From an uncultured Pseudomonadota bacterium (GTDB lineage: Bacteria > Myxococcota_A > UBA796 > JAFGLY01), in the NCBI GenBank assembly GCA_937912125.1, contig CALDOK010000406.1:1-47524 (forward strand): DNA of 47,524 nt, given 5' to 3'. The notes beneath the pieces were generated by a model, which saw only the letters and a list, made by a program, of their open reading frames with translations, did not search any database and had not been told where the DNA came from. Below, piece after piece: positions 7,313-15,233 of the stretch. Made by a program: the position numbers and the translations under genes. The number at the start of each line of letters is the position of its first letter. Within the stretch, counting starts at the first letter, position 1.

Positions 7313-9712
7313 ATGCGCGCCGTCTTCATGCTCGCCCTGCTGACCCTTCCCGCCGGCTGTGTCTCCAAGCCGGACACGGGAACGCTGAACAGAGACTGCA
7401 CCTGGTTCCAGGACCTGGACGGCGACGGCTGGGGTGGGCCGGACAGCAGCCGGGAGGCGCCCTGCGACGAAGCTCCCTCGGGCTGGGTCCTGGAGAGCGC
7501 CGACTGCGACGACGGCGAGCCCACCGTCCATCCGGGCGCGGCCGAGGTGTGCGACGGCATGGACAACGACTGCGACGGCTTCGAGGACGACGATGACCTC
7601 GACGTGGAGCTCGGTGACGCGCCGTGGTGGTACCCGGACGGAGACGCCGACGGCTTCGGGAACGACGCCCGATCGATCCAGGCCTGCGCCCAGCCCCCCG
7701 GCCTCCTCGAGGACGGCGGCGACTGCGACGACGCCGACGGCGCGGTGAACCCGCTGGCGCCAGAGCGCTGCAACGGCGTGGACGACGACTGTGATGGCGT
7801 CATCGACGAGCCCGACGCCGTGGACGCTCCCTCCTGGCACGTAGACGACGACGCCGATGGCTATGGAGATCCCCACCACACCGTGCGCGCCTGCACCGAG
7901 CCCCCCGTGGCCACCGACGACGCCTCGGACTGTGACGACACACGCAGCGACGTCCACCCCGGCGCTGACGAATACTGTGATGGTGTCGACAACGACTGTG
8001 ATGGCGAGACGGACGAGCCCGACGCCGTGGACGCGAGGTCCTGGTACACCGACGCCGACGCCGACGGCTACGGAGATCCCTGGTCCACCACCGCGGCCTG
8101 CGCGGCCCCCATCGGCCATGTGGGCGACGCCACCGACTGCGACGACACACGCGGTGACGTCTTCCCCGGAGCGGACGAGTTCTGTGACGGAATCGACAAC
8201 GACTGTGATTCCACAGTGGATGAGGACGACGCCCTGGACGCCCCCACCTGGCATGCCGACGCCGACGCTGACGGCTACGGAGACCCCTCCACCAGCGCCC
8301 CATCCTGCGCCGCCCCTTCGGGCTGGGTCCAACCCGCCGCGGCCACCGACTGTGACGACGGGGATGGTGACGTGAACCCGGCGGCCACCGAGATCTGCGA
8401 CGGCATCGACAACGACTGCGACGCCCTGGTGGACGACGACGACCCCGACCTGGACAGCAACACGGGCACTCCCTGGTTCACCGACGCAGACTCCGACGGC
8501 TACGGCGACGGCTCCACCGTCGGCGCCGTGGCCTGCCTGCAGCCCTCAGGCATGGTGGCCGACGCCCAGGACTGTGACGACGGGGATGGTGGCGTGAACC
8601 CGGCGGCCACCGAGATCTGTGACGGTATCGACAACGACTGTGACGGATTTTCGGACGACAGCGACGCGGGGCTCGACACGAGCACAGGCACCGCCTGGTT
8701 CGCCGACGCCGACGCCGACGGCTTCGGCGACGGCACCAGCACCACCGTGAGCTGTCAGCCGCCCAGTGGCTACGTGGACCTGTCCATGGCCACCGACTGT
8801 GACGACGGGGACGGTGGCGTGAACCCGGCGGCCACCGAGATCTGCGACGGCATCGACAACGACTGCGACGCCCTGGTGGACGACGACGACCCCGACCTGG
8901 ACAGCGCCACCCGGCTGAGCTGGTACGACGACGATGACGGCGACAGCGCGGGCGACAGCGCGGCCGTGACCCTGGCCTGCAGCGCCCCCCCAGGCACGGT
9001 GGGCGACGACGGCGACTGTGACGACAACGACGCGGCCATCCACCCCTGGGCCAGCGAGGTCTGCGACGGCATCGACAACGACTGTGACGCTCTGGTGGAT
9101 GACGACGACCCGGATGTCGTGGGCTCTGGCACCTGGTATGCCGACGACGACCTCGACGGTTACGGCAGCCCCGACGACTGGACCTACGCCTGCGAGGAGC
9201 CATCGGGCTACGTGAACGACGACAGCGACTGTGATGACGGTGACGCGAACGTCAACCCGGACGCCTCGGAGAGCTGTGATGGCGAGGATGATGACTGTGA
9301 TGGCTACGTGGACGACGGAGCCGGCTGCCCCTGTAGCGCCGAGACCTATGACGGCCACGGCTACCTGTTCTGCACCACCGCACGCACATGGGACTACGCC
9401 GATCGGCTGTATCAGGGCTACGGCTACCTGCTGGCCACGGTCAACGACGCCTCCGAGCAGGCCTGGCTGGCCGGCCGAATCGCAGCCTACAGCAGCTCCA
9501 AGAGCTGGTGGATCGGCGCCAACGACAAGAGCAGCGAGGGCAACTGGTCCTGGGACTCGGGCGAGAGCTGGAGCTACTCTTGCTGGGGCTCGGGGCAGCC
9601 CGACAACGGCTCGAGCAGCGAGGACTGTGGCAACATGACCCCCTGGGGCAGCGGCCTGTGGAACGACGAGCAGTGCTGGACCAGCCTGTATGCGGTGTAC
9701 GAGGCCCACTGA
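7313..9712 (+). CDS. MopE-type metal-binding-repeat lipoprotein with C-terminal C-type lectin domain
   Basis: A 799-residue surface lipoprotein. GGAGGT precedes the ATG, and the signal peptide ends in LPAGC followed by VSKPDTG. Nine MopE-like units, each with CDDxDxxVxPxAxExCDGxDNDCDxxxDD, run from about residue 60 to 665. Similar repeats occur in copper-repressible MopE of Methylococcus and in many Myxococcota proteins. The last ~130 residues form a C-type lectin-like domain with a QPDN motif, WND and conserved cysteines. QPD is the galactose-type variant of the carbohydrate site in classical C-type lectins. It probably binds Ca2+ or metals and glycans at the cell surface. Three of the units look recently duplicated at the DNA level. 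Confidence 0.88.
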   Translation: MRAVFMLALLTLPAGCVSKPDTGTLNRDCTWFQDLDGDGWGGPDSSREAPCDEAPSGWVLESADCDDGEPTVHPGAAEVCDGMDNDCDGFEDDDDLDVELGDAPWWYPDGDADGFGNDARSIQACAQPPGLLEDGGDCDDADGAVNPLAPERCNGVDDDCDGVIDEPDAVDAPSWHVDDDADGYGDPHHTVRACTEPPVATDDASDCDDTRSDVHPGADEYCDGVDNDCDGETDEPDAVDARSWYTDADADGYGDPWSTTAACAAPIGHVGDATDCDDTRGDVFPGADEFCDGIDNDCDSTVDEDDALDAPTWHADADADGYGDPSTSAPSCAAPSGWVQPAAATDCDDGDGDVNPAATEICDGIDNDCDALVDDDDPDLDSNTGTPWFTDADSDGYGDGSTVGAVACLQPSGMVADAQDCDDGDGGVNPAATEICDGIDNDCDGFSDDSDAGLDTSTGTAWFADADADGFGDGTSTTVSCQPPSGYVDLSMATDCDDGDGGVNPAATEICDGIDNDCDALVDDDDPDLDSATRLSWYDDDDGDSAGDSAAVTLACSAPPGTVGDDGDCDDNDAAIHPWASEVCDGIDNDCDALVDDDDPDVVGSGTWYADDDLDGYGSPDDWTYACEEPSGYVNDDSDCDDGDANVNPDASESCDGEDDDCDGYVDDGAGCPCSAETYDGHGYLFCTTARTWDYADRLYQGYGYLLATVNDASEQAWLAGRIAAYSSSKSWWIGANDKSSEGNWSWDSGESWSYSCWGSGQPDNGSSSEDCGNMTPWGSGLWNDEQCWTSLYAVYEAH
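8351..8925 (+). repeat. Near-identical 222-225-bp intragenic tandem units
   Basis: The string starting TGTGACGACGGGGA(T/C)GGTG recurs at 8351, 8573 and 8798, followed each time by about 50-80 nearly identical bases encoding NPAATEICDGIDNDCD. Units 1 and 3 also share the next segment encoding ALVDDDDPDLDS. This is recent in-frame duplication within the MopE-repeat gene. Confidence 0.85.
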
Positions 9713-9759
9713 TCGCCCAGGACATGACGGCCGCGACGGCCCATGCTACCCTGCCGCTC

Positions 9760-10560
9760 ATGCCTCACAAGATGCTCCACAGCAGCCTTCCCGCCGCCCT
9801 CGCCCTGCTCGCGCTCGCCTGCAAGCCGCCCCCCGAGGCGCCCGCCGAGCTGGATGAGCTGGCTGGCTACATCTACGGCCACCACGCCGACGAGGACCCC
9901 GCGGCCATGCAGGCGGGCCTCGAGGCCCTCACCACCTGGCTCGAGCAGAACTGGGCCGAGGCCGAGGACGGCTACGTGATCTCGGCCCTGGACGAGGCCA
10001 CGGTGGATGGGGTCGATGACGTGGATCGTGCCACCGAGAACATGATCGGCCTGGCCGTGCCCACCGCGTCGGTCTACTCCGTGGACCAGGCCGTGTACTC
10101 CATGGTCGGCGTCATGTGCGACGAGGTCTACCCGGACATGTTCGTCGAGTACGAGCGCGACACCTTCGGCGACACCGACTGCTTCCTGGACCGCGACTGC
10201 GACCGCCTCGAGGCCCGCGAGTTCATGGAGAGCCACTTCGCCCTGGGCGTGGTGAGCATCGCCCAGTCCTACAACGACTACCTGTGGGTCGAGCTGGAAG
10301 GCGGCTGGGCCATGGTGCAGCGCAACTGGCTCGAGCAGCCCCCCGAAGTCTCCGGCCCCCTGGCCAGCTACATCGAGGTGGACGAGCAGTTCTACCTCAA
10401 CCTCTTCCTGCCCGCCGACGACGGGTTCTGGCGCCTGCAGGCCACCTGGATGATCTTCTCCCAGGACGGCGTGCCCGAAGACGCCGCCATGAACATGGCG
10501 GTCAGCAACATGACCGGCAACTCCGAGACCCTGGACGCCTACCTGGCCACGCTCGACTAG
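9760..10560 (+). CDS. Lipoprotein of a local paralogous family (copy 1)
   Basis: A 266-residue predicted lipoprotein of unknown function. The signal peptide ends in LALAC, followed by KPPPEAPAELDELAGYIYGH. The ATG at 9760 was chosen. An in-frame ATG at 9772 would give a shorter signal peptide, and one at 9724 an overlong N-terminus. It shares a plan with the proteins at 18813-19652 and 41468-42268: CK-P-(A/E)-P-x-LDxLA, an early acidic helical region, a central E/Y-x-E segment followed by CFLDRDCD, then a Trp/aromatic-rich last third. No enzyme motif is visible. Its stop codon overlaps that of the convergent gene at 10557. Confidence 0.8.
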   Translation: MPHKMLHSSLPAALALLALACKPPPEAPAELDELAGYIYGHHADEDPAAMQAGLEALTTWLEQNWAEAEDGYVISALDEATVDGVDDVDRATENMIGLAVPTASVYSVDQAVYSMVGVMCDEVYPDMFVEYERDTFGDTDCFLDRDCDRLEAREFMESHFALGVVSIAQSYNDYLWVELEGGWAMVQRNWLEQPPEVSGPLASYIEVDEQFYLNLFLPADDGFWRLQATWMIFSQDGVPEDAAMNMAVSNMTGNSETLDAYLATLD

Positions 10561-11387
10561 CCGTCGTCGGGGGAAGGGGCACGGGAGCGACGCCGACGCC
10601 ACCAGGGCGCCGCCAGCAACACCCAGGCCCCGACCCCTGCGCCGCCGCTCGCCGCGCAGCCGCAGCCGTGCTGCTCATCGTCGTCGTCCTTCTCCTGCCC
10701 CGGGTCGTCGGTCTCCTGCTCCGGGTCGTCGGTCTCCACCTCCTCCGGGTCGCTGTCCAGCGCGTGGTCCGTCTCGCCCACGGCCCGGATCACCCAGGCG
10801 CCCTCCACTCCTATGGAGCCGATGGGCTCCGCTGCGGGCCCCACGGGCACGATCCAGCTGCCCTCGCTGGGGGAGCCGGTCTCCACCACCAGGCCCGAGC
10901 AGTCGTCCCCCTCGGTCTCGCAGGGCCAGGAGTACTGGCCGTCCCAGTGGGGGTCCGGGGCGCACACGAACACCGCCAGACGCCCGGCCTCGAGGGTGAA
11001 GGGGTAGATCCCCGCGGCCCCATCGTCCAGGCCCAGGGCGTTGTAGTTCTCGGAGCTGACGGTGACGTAGAAGGCCGTCTCGGGCCAGTCCCAGTCGTTG
11101 TAGCCCATGAGCCTGGGATCTTCGTCAGGCTCCAGCACCTGCATGGCCAGGGTGAGCATGGTGTTCCGGCGATCCTGGTTTCCCTGGCTCGAGCCCAGGT
11201 ACACCTGCACCGTGTGGACTCGGATGGGAAGATCGTCAGGCTCGGGCTCCAGCACCGCCACCGCGCAGGCGGGGTAGCCCAGCCAGACCACCTCGTCGGC
11301 CTCGTCATAGCTGTCATCCCAGGCTTGGTCGTTGCGCAACACCACCTCGCGGCCGAAGGCCAGGGGGAGCAGGACCATCCACAACAT
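10557..11387 (-). CDS. Secreted protein with MYXO-CTERM-like C-terminal anchor
   Basis: A 276-residue hypothetical protein with a short N-terminal hydrophobic signal (MLWMVLLPLAFG) and a mostly beta, acidic body. An Asp/Glu/Pro-rich linker (DDPEQETDDPGQEKDDDD) leads into the C-terminus, GCGCAASGGAGVG, a hydrophobic stretch (AWVLLAAPWW) and RRRRSR. This Cys plus helix plus Arg-cluster layout is that of the MYXO-CTERM sorting signal, which marks surface proteins in Myxococcota. The body has no recognised domain. Its TAG stop shares the CTAG at 10557-10560 with the convergent lipoprotein gene. Confidence 0.75.
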   Translation of the reverse strand: MLWMVLLPLAFGREVVLRNDQAWDDSYDEADEVVWLGYPACAVAVLEPEPDDLPIRVHTVQVYLGSSQGNQDRRNTMLTLAMQVLEPDEDPRLMGYNDWDWPETAFYVTVSSENYNALGLDDGAAGIYPFTLEAGRLAVFVCAPDPHWDGQYSWPCETEGDDCSGLVVETGSPSEGSWIVPVGPAAEPIGSIGVEGAWVIRAVGETDHALDSDPEEVETDDPEQETDDPGQEKDDDDEQHGCGCAASGGAGVGAWVLLAAPWWRRRRSRAPSPDDG

Positions 11388-11474
11388 GCCGCCTCCACAT
11401 GGCCCGCCGTCTCACCAGGCCACGGTCAGCATACACCATGAGCCCGCCGCCAACGTCACGGCGGGAGTCGGCGG

Positions 11475-12242
11475 CTACACGAGATCCAGCCTGACCGGGC
11501 AGTGGTCCGAGCCCAGCACGTCCTTCAGGATCCGCACATCCTGCACCCGCCCGGCGATGCCGGGGCTGCACAGGAAGTAGTCCAGGCGCCACCCGATGTT
11601 CTTGCCGCGGGCACCCATCCGGTAGCTCCACCAGCTGTAGTGACCGTTCTCGCCAGGGTGGCGCTGCCGGAACACGTCCACCAGGCCCGTGGCCAGGGCA
11701 TCGTCCACCCAGGCCCTCTCCTCGGGCAGGAAGCCGGCGTTGTTGATGTTGGCCTTGGGGCGGGCCAGATCCAGCTCGGTGTGGGCGGCGTTGAAGTCAC
11801 CGCAGATGATCACCTCGCGGCCCGCGGCCCGCAGGGCCTGGCTGCGCTCGAGCACCAAGGCGTCGTAGCGCAGCTTGTAGGGCAGGCGGGCGTGGCTGTG
11901 CTGGCTGTTTGGGAAGTAGCCGTTGATCAACACGAAGGCGCCGAAGTCCGCCACGATGGTGCGCCCCTCGTCGTCGAACTCCGGCTCACCCAAGCCGATC
12001 TGGAGGCCCTGGGCTTCCTGCTGGGCGTAGATGGCCACCCCCGAGTACCCTCGCTTCTGAGCGCTGGCGAAGGCCGTGTGCCAGCCCCCGGGCCGCAGCA
12101 GCTCTTCGTCCAGCTGATCCGGGTGGGCCTTGGTCTCCTGCAGACAGACGATGTCGGCGCCCTCGGCCTCGAGCCACTCCAGGTAGCCCTTCTTGGCGCA
12201 GGCGCGGATGCCGTTGACGTTCCAGGTGACGATGGAGGGCAT
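11475..12242 (-). CDS. xthA: Exodeoxyribonuclease III (AP endonuclease)
   Basis: A 255-residue DNA-repair enzyme that cleaves 5' to abasic sites and removes 3' blocks. All exonuclease III/AP-endonuclease landmarks are present: TWNVNGIRA, CLQETKAH (metal-binding Glu), the YSGVAIY segment, GDFNAAHTELDLARP (catalytic Asp/Asn), WRLDYFLCS and the terminal GSDHCPV histidine. The ATG at 12240-12242 follows GGAGTCTCC. Length is normal for the family. It is a single-gene unit with an 87-bp gap to the gene beyond its 3' end, diverging from the GNAT/cNMP fusion gene. Confidence 0.95.
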   Translation of the reverse strand: MPSIVTWNVNGIRACAKKGYLEWLEAEGADIVCLQETKAHPDQLDEELLRPGGWHTAFASAQKRGYSGVAIYAQQEAQGLQIGLGEPEFDDEGRTIVADFGAFVLINGYFPNSQHSHARLPYKLRYDALVLERSQALRAAGREVIICGDFNAAHTELDLARPKANINNAGFLPEERAWVDDALATGLVDVFRQRHPGENGHYSWWSYRMGARGKNIGWRLDYFLCSPGIAGRVQDVRILKDVLGSDHCPVRLDLV

Positions 12243-12299
12243 GGAGACTCCACGGCTTGGGGGCGCCTGGCCTATCACCCCGGGGCTGCAGCGTCGGGA

Positions 12300-12315
12300 T
12301 GTGCCACGTGGAACA
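12300..12315. promoter_or_regulatory. parS-like ParB-binding site
   Basis: TGTGCCACGTGGAACA matches the TGTTCCACGTGGAACA palindrome used as parS in many bacteria at 15 of 16 positions. It lies in the 164-bp intergenic region between divergent genes. Weaker relatives occur at 23929-23944 and 47514-47524. Confidence 0.6.
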
Positions 12316-12406
12316 TCCACGGTGGTGAGTGGAGCTACGGCGCCAGGTAGCCGGAAGCCCCAGCCCGCCGATGTTACCTTCCCCAACCGACAACCCGGAG
12401 GTTCCC

Positions 12407-13342
12407 GTGTCCACGCGCATCAAGATCGCCGCCAGCGCCGCAGAGCTCGACGGCCTGTTTCGCAGCCGCCACCAGGCCCTGGTCGAGGAGCAGGGCTCCC
12501 ACTTCCCCCGGGCCGACCTGCGCCTGCTGGACCGCTTCGACACCTTCCCCAGCTCCAAGAACGTGATGGCCAGCGTAGCCGGCGAGGTGGTGGGCGGCGT
12601 GCGCCTGTGCCCTCACGGCCAGGACTGCGCCATGGGAGGAGTCTTCGACTTCACCTCCAACCTGCCTCAGGGCGCCATCGCGGGTTCACTCTCCCGCTTC
12701 CACCTGCTCGAGGACCACCACGACGCGGGCCAGCGCCTGGGCCTGTCCCTGCTCTACATGGCCACGTTCGTCGCTTCCCGGTCGGACTTCACCCACCTGC
12801 TGTGCTGCCCCGAGCCCCGCGTGTCGCGCCTGGCCCAGAGCATCGGCTTCCAGCAGGTGGCCCCGCGCTTCACCCACGAGCCCACCGGCCAAGAGCGGGT
12901 CCCCATGGTGCAAGACCTGCGTCAGCTGCAGCTGCCCCTGCTCACCATGGCCCGGGCGCCGGGCATGCTCGACGCCTTCGACCAGGTGGAGTGGGAGTTC
13001 CACAAGGCCGGTGACACCATCATCCAGGCCGGATCCTCCGGCTCCGCCGCGTTCTTGGTGATCGACGGCGAGGTCATCGTCTCGGTGGACCGCGGCAGCC
13101 CCGGCGGGCGCAAGTCCTTCGAGCTGGCCACCCTGGGCCCGGGGCAGATCTTCGGCGAGCTGGCCCTGCTCACCATGCGCAAGCGCACCGCCAATGTGGT
13201 GGCCGCGACCGAGGTGGACCTGATGGTGCTCGAGCGCGACGTGTTCCGCCGCGAGCTGATCCGAAACCCCGACCGCCTCCCCGCGGTGCTCGAGCAGCTG
13301 GCCAACCGCCTGGCCGACGCCGACGATCTGCTCACACGATAG
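12407..13342 (+). CDS. Fusion of autoinducer-synthase/GNAT-like domain with cyclic-nucleotide-binding domain
   Basis: A 311-residue protein. The GTG at 12407 is preceded by GGAGGT at the right distance and is preferred over an upstream in-frame ATG at 12371. Residues ~1-190 resemble the acyl-homoserine-lactone synthase/N-acyl amino acid synthase type of acetyltransferase fold (FRSRHQALVEEQG...DRFDTFPSS...GEVVGGVRL). Residues ~200-311 are a Crp/cNMP-binding beta-barrel (FHKAGDTIIQAGSSGSAAFLVIDGEV, GQIFGELALLTMRKRTANV) without a DNA-binding helix-turn-helix. In the phosphate-binding cassette the GELAL...RTA pattern is close to that of cNMP binders. The likely logic is acyl transfer gated by a cyclic nucleotide, which is an inference. 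The substrate is unknown. Confidence 0.75.
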   Translation: MSTRIKIAASAAELDGLFRSRHQALVEEQGSHFPRADLRLLDRFDTFPSSKNVMASVAGEVVGGVRLCPHGQDCAMGGVFDFTSNLPQGAIAGSLSRFHLLEDHHDAGQRLGLSLLYMATFVASRSDFTHLLCCPEPRVSRLAQSIGFQQVAPRFTHEPTGQERVPMVQDLRQLQLPLLTMARAPGMLDAFDQVEWEFHKAGDTIIQAGSSGSAAFLVIDGEVIVSVDRGSPGGRKSFELATLGPGQIFGELALLTMRKRTANVVAATEVDLMVLERDVFRRELIRNPDRLPAVLEQLANRLADADDLLTR

Positions 13343-13370
13343 CGTCACACCTTCACAGTCACACAGGCGA

Positions 13371-15227
13371 TCACAACACCGAGATCCTGTTCGGCTGGGT
13401 GGCGCTGCCCACGCCTCCCACGCCACAAGCTGTGACGGTGACGTAGTACTGGATCGCCGGACGGTGCTCGGCGGTGACATCCAGGGTCCAGGAGTACGCC
13501 GGCCCCGCCCCAGCGAGCCCCGCCTGATCCCAGGCGGCCTGACCCTCTGTGCGCCAGAACACAGTGACATCACACCCCGTCATGCCCGTGGTGATGGTGG
13601 CGAAGTACTGTGAGTTCCGCAGGGCCCTGCGGGACGCGCTGACCTCCACCTGAAGCGCGTCTCCCGTGGTGGGCTTGTCGTCGTCCTGTGACGTCACCGC
13701 CTCCTTGCCGCTGGCGGCGGTGGGCGCAGGCGGCGCGGCCTGCACCCGGGCCGGCGCCGGGGGAGGCACGCTGGGGGCCGCGGTGGCGGACACCGTCGCG
13801 GCGGAGGCCTCCTTCCTCGGTGTGGACGGCTCGACCGGTGCGGGCGCAGGCGTGGGCGCCGCGGCCAGGCCCGGTGAGGGAACGGGCGGGAGCGCGGCCG
13901 CCACGGAGGGGGCGGAAGCCGGCGGAGCGGGACTGGAGGACGACGCATCGCCCTCTGGCGCCGGATCTGCGACCCTGGGGACGAGCGCAGGGCTGACGGG
14001 CGGAACCTGGGCGGGCGCCAGCGCCTGTTGTGACGTCACAGCCAAAGGGCGCTGCATAGAGGAATACCAGGCCAGGCCCGCGCCCAGGGCCAGCAGCGCC
14101 GGCACCAGCAGCGCCAGCAGCACCAGCGCGGCCAGCAACACCGCGCGGCGACGCCCACCCGCCTCGCCGCCCGCCTGAGTGGGCTCGTCTTCGGGCTGGA
14201 GGGTGGCGTGCGTGGACAGGTTGATGGTCTGCCGCTGAGAGCTCTCCTCATCCAGGGTGGTGCCCACCAGCTCACCCTCGAGCTCCTGCTTGGTCTGGCC
14301 CGCCAAGCGCTCGACATTGTCCCGGGCCCAGTCGCGCAGCTCGGGCCCAGGCAGGCTGCGGCAGATCTGGGCGCAGAAGTGGACCAGGCTGGCGGAGGTC
14401 GGCCGCCTCAGGGGCTCGAAGGCCAACATGCCGGCAAGCAGCCCGCGGATCTGCTCTGCGCTGGGACCCCACGCGTCCAGCTCCAGGGTCTGCAGGCGGG
14501 CCGTGAGCCGCTCCTGGTGGTACTCGGGGGACAGACCGCAGCGCCCGAAGCGGCTGCGTGCGATGCTCTCGAAGAAGGTGACGCCCAGGGCGTAGATGTC
14601 GGTGGCCGGCAGCACCGGCTGGCTCAGGAAGACCTCTGGGGCCAGGAAGGTGAGGGATCCGATGAGCTGGTTGTGGGTGCTGGTCTCGCGCTCGAGGGCA
14701 TCGGAGCGAGCCACGCCGAAGTCCAGCACCTTGACCTCTCCGTCGGGCGTGATGCGGATGTTGGACGGCTTGATGTCCCGATGCAGGACCCGCAGGGGCT
14801 GGCCGGTGAGGGTGCTCGGTCGAGACCAGGCTGCGTCCAAGGCCTCGGCCACCCGCCCGATGATCGCCGCCAGCACAGCAGGAGGCAGTGGGTCGGGGTT
14901 CTGCCGGGGATGGATGAGCCACAGCAGGTTGGCCCCGGGCACATACTCCATGACGATGGCCACGCGGCCGCCCAGCATGAGCAGATCGTCGGCCTGCACG
15001 ATGGCCGGGTGGCGCAGGTGGCCCAGCAAGCGGGCCTCGTCCCGCATGCGGCTCACGATGTCGGTCTCGTCCAGGAACTCGGGCTTGAGCACCTTGACCG
15101 CCACCACCTTGGCGAAGCCGCCGCCGGTGATCATCTCGGCCAGGTAGACCTCGCCGAAGGCGCCGCTGCCGATCTTGCGCCGGAAGCGGAAGCTCCTGCG
15201 ACCCTGGAGAGCGGGGGGAGGTACCAT
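13371..15227 (-). CDS. Transmembrane Ser/Thr protein kinase
   Basis: A 618-residue Hanks-type kinase with a complete motif set: GSGAFGEVY, AVKVLK, RDEARLLG, HRDIKPSN (catalytic-loop Asn present, unlike the kinase at 1-2035), LDFGVA and APEVF. The kinase domain spans about residues 12-290. A single membrane helix is near residues 365-392 (VLLAALVLLALLVPALLAL). It is followed by a long Pro/Ala/Ser linker and a C-terminal beta domain (about 540-618, QVEVSASRRAL...ITTGMTGCDVTVFWRT), which would be outside the membrane. The gene starts 6 bp after the stop of the BMP-type binding lipoprotein and is the last gene of an apparent three-gene operon, so it may sense something related to that lipoprotein. 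Confidence 0.92.
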   Translation of the reverse strand: MVPPPALQGRRSFRFRRKIGSGAFGEVYLAEMITGGGFAKVVAVKVLKPEFLDETDIVSRMRDEARLLGHLRHPAIVQADDLLMLGGRVAIVMEYVPGANLLWLIHPRQNPDPLPPAVLAAIIGRVAEALDAAWSRPSTLTGQPLRVLHRDIKPSNIRITPDGEVKVLDFGVARSDALERETSTHNQLIGSLTFLAPEVFLSQPVLPATDIYALGVTFFESIARSRFGRCGLSPEYHQERLTARLQTLELDAWGPSAEQIRGLLAGMLAFEPLRRPTSASLVHFCAQICRSLPGPELRDWARDNVERLAGQTKQELEGELVGTTLDEESSQRQTINLSTHATLQPEDEPTQAGGEAGGRRRAVLLAALVLLALLVPALLALGAGLAWYSSMQRPLAVTSQQALAPAQVPPVSPALVPRVADPAPEGDASSSSPAPPASAPSVAAALPPVPSPGLAAAPTPAPAPVEPSTPRKEASAATVSATAAPSVPPPAPARVQAAPPAPTAASGKEAVTSQDDDKPTTGDALQVEVSASRRALRNSQYFATITTGMTGCDVTVFWRTEGQAAWDQAGLAGAGPAYSWTLDVTAEHRPAIQYYVTVTACGVGGVGSATQPNRISVL

Positions 15228-15233
15228 GGCGGC

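Noticed and set aside
8351..8925. Regular DNA repeats considered as a CRISPR array
   Set aside because: Units are in frame, encode MopE motifs, and have no spacer-repeat alternation.
5930..9712. Very long antisense open frames opposite the HEAT and MopE-repeat genes
   Set aside because: They are shadows caused by GC-rich codon bias and Asp/Cys repeats; their translations are low-complexity and the opposite frame has clear domains.
14030..14041. Perfect palindrome TGTGACGTCACA, with a near copy at about 13687
   Set aside because: Both lie inside the kinase coding region and encode the recurring AVTSQ peptide; the spacing does not fit a CRP site.
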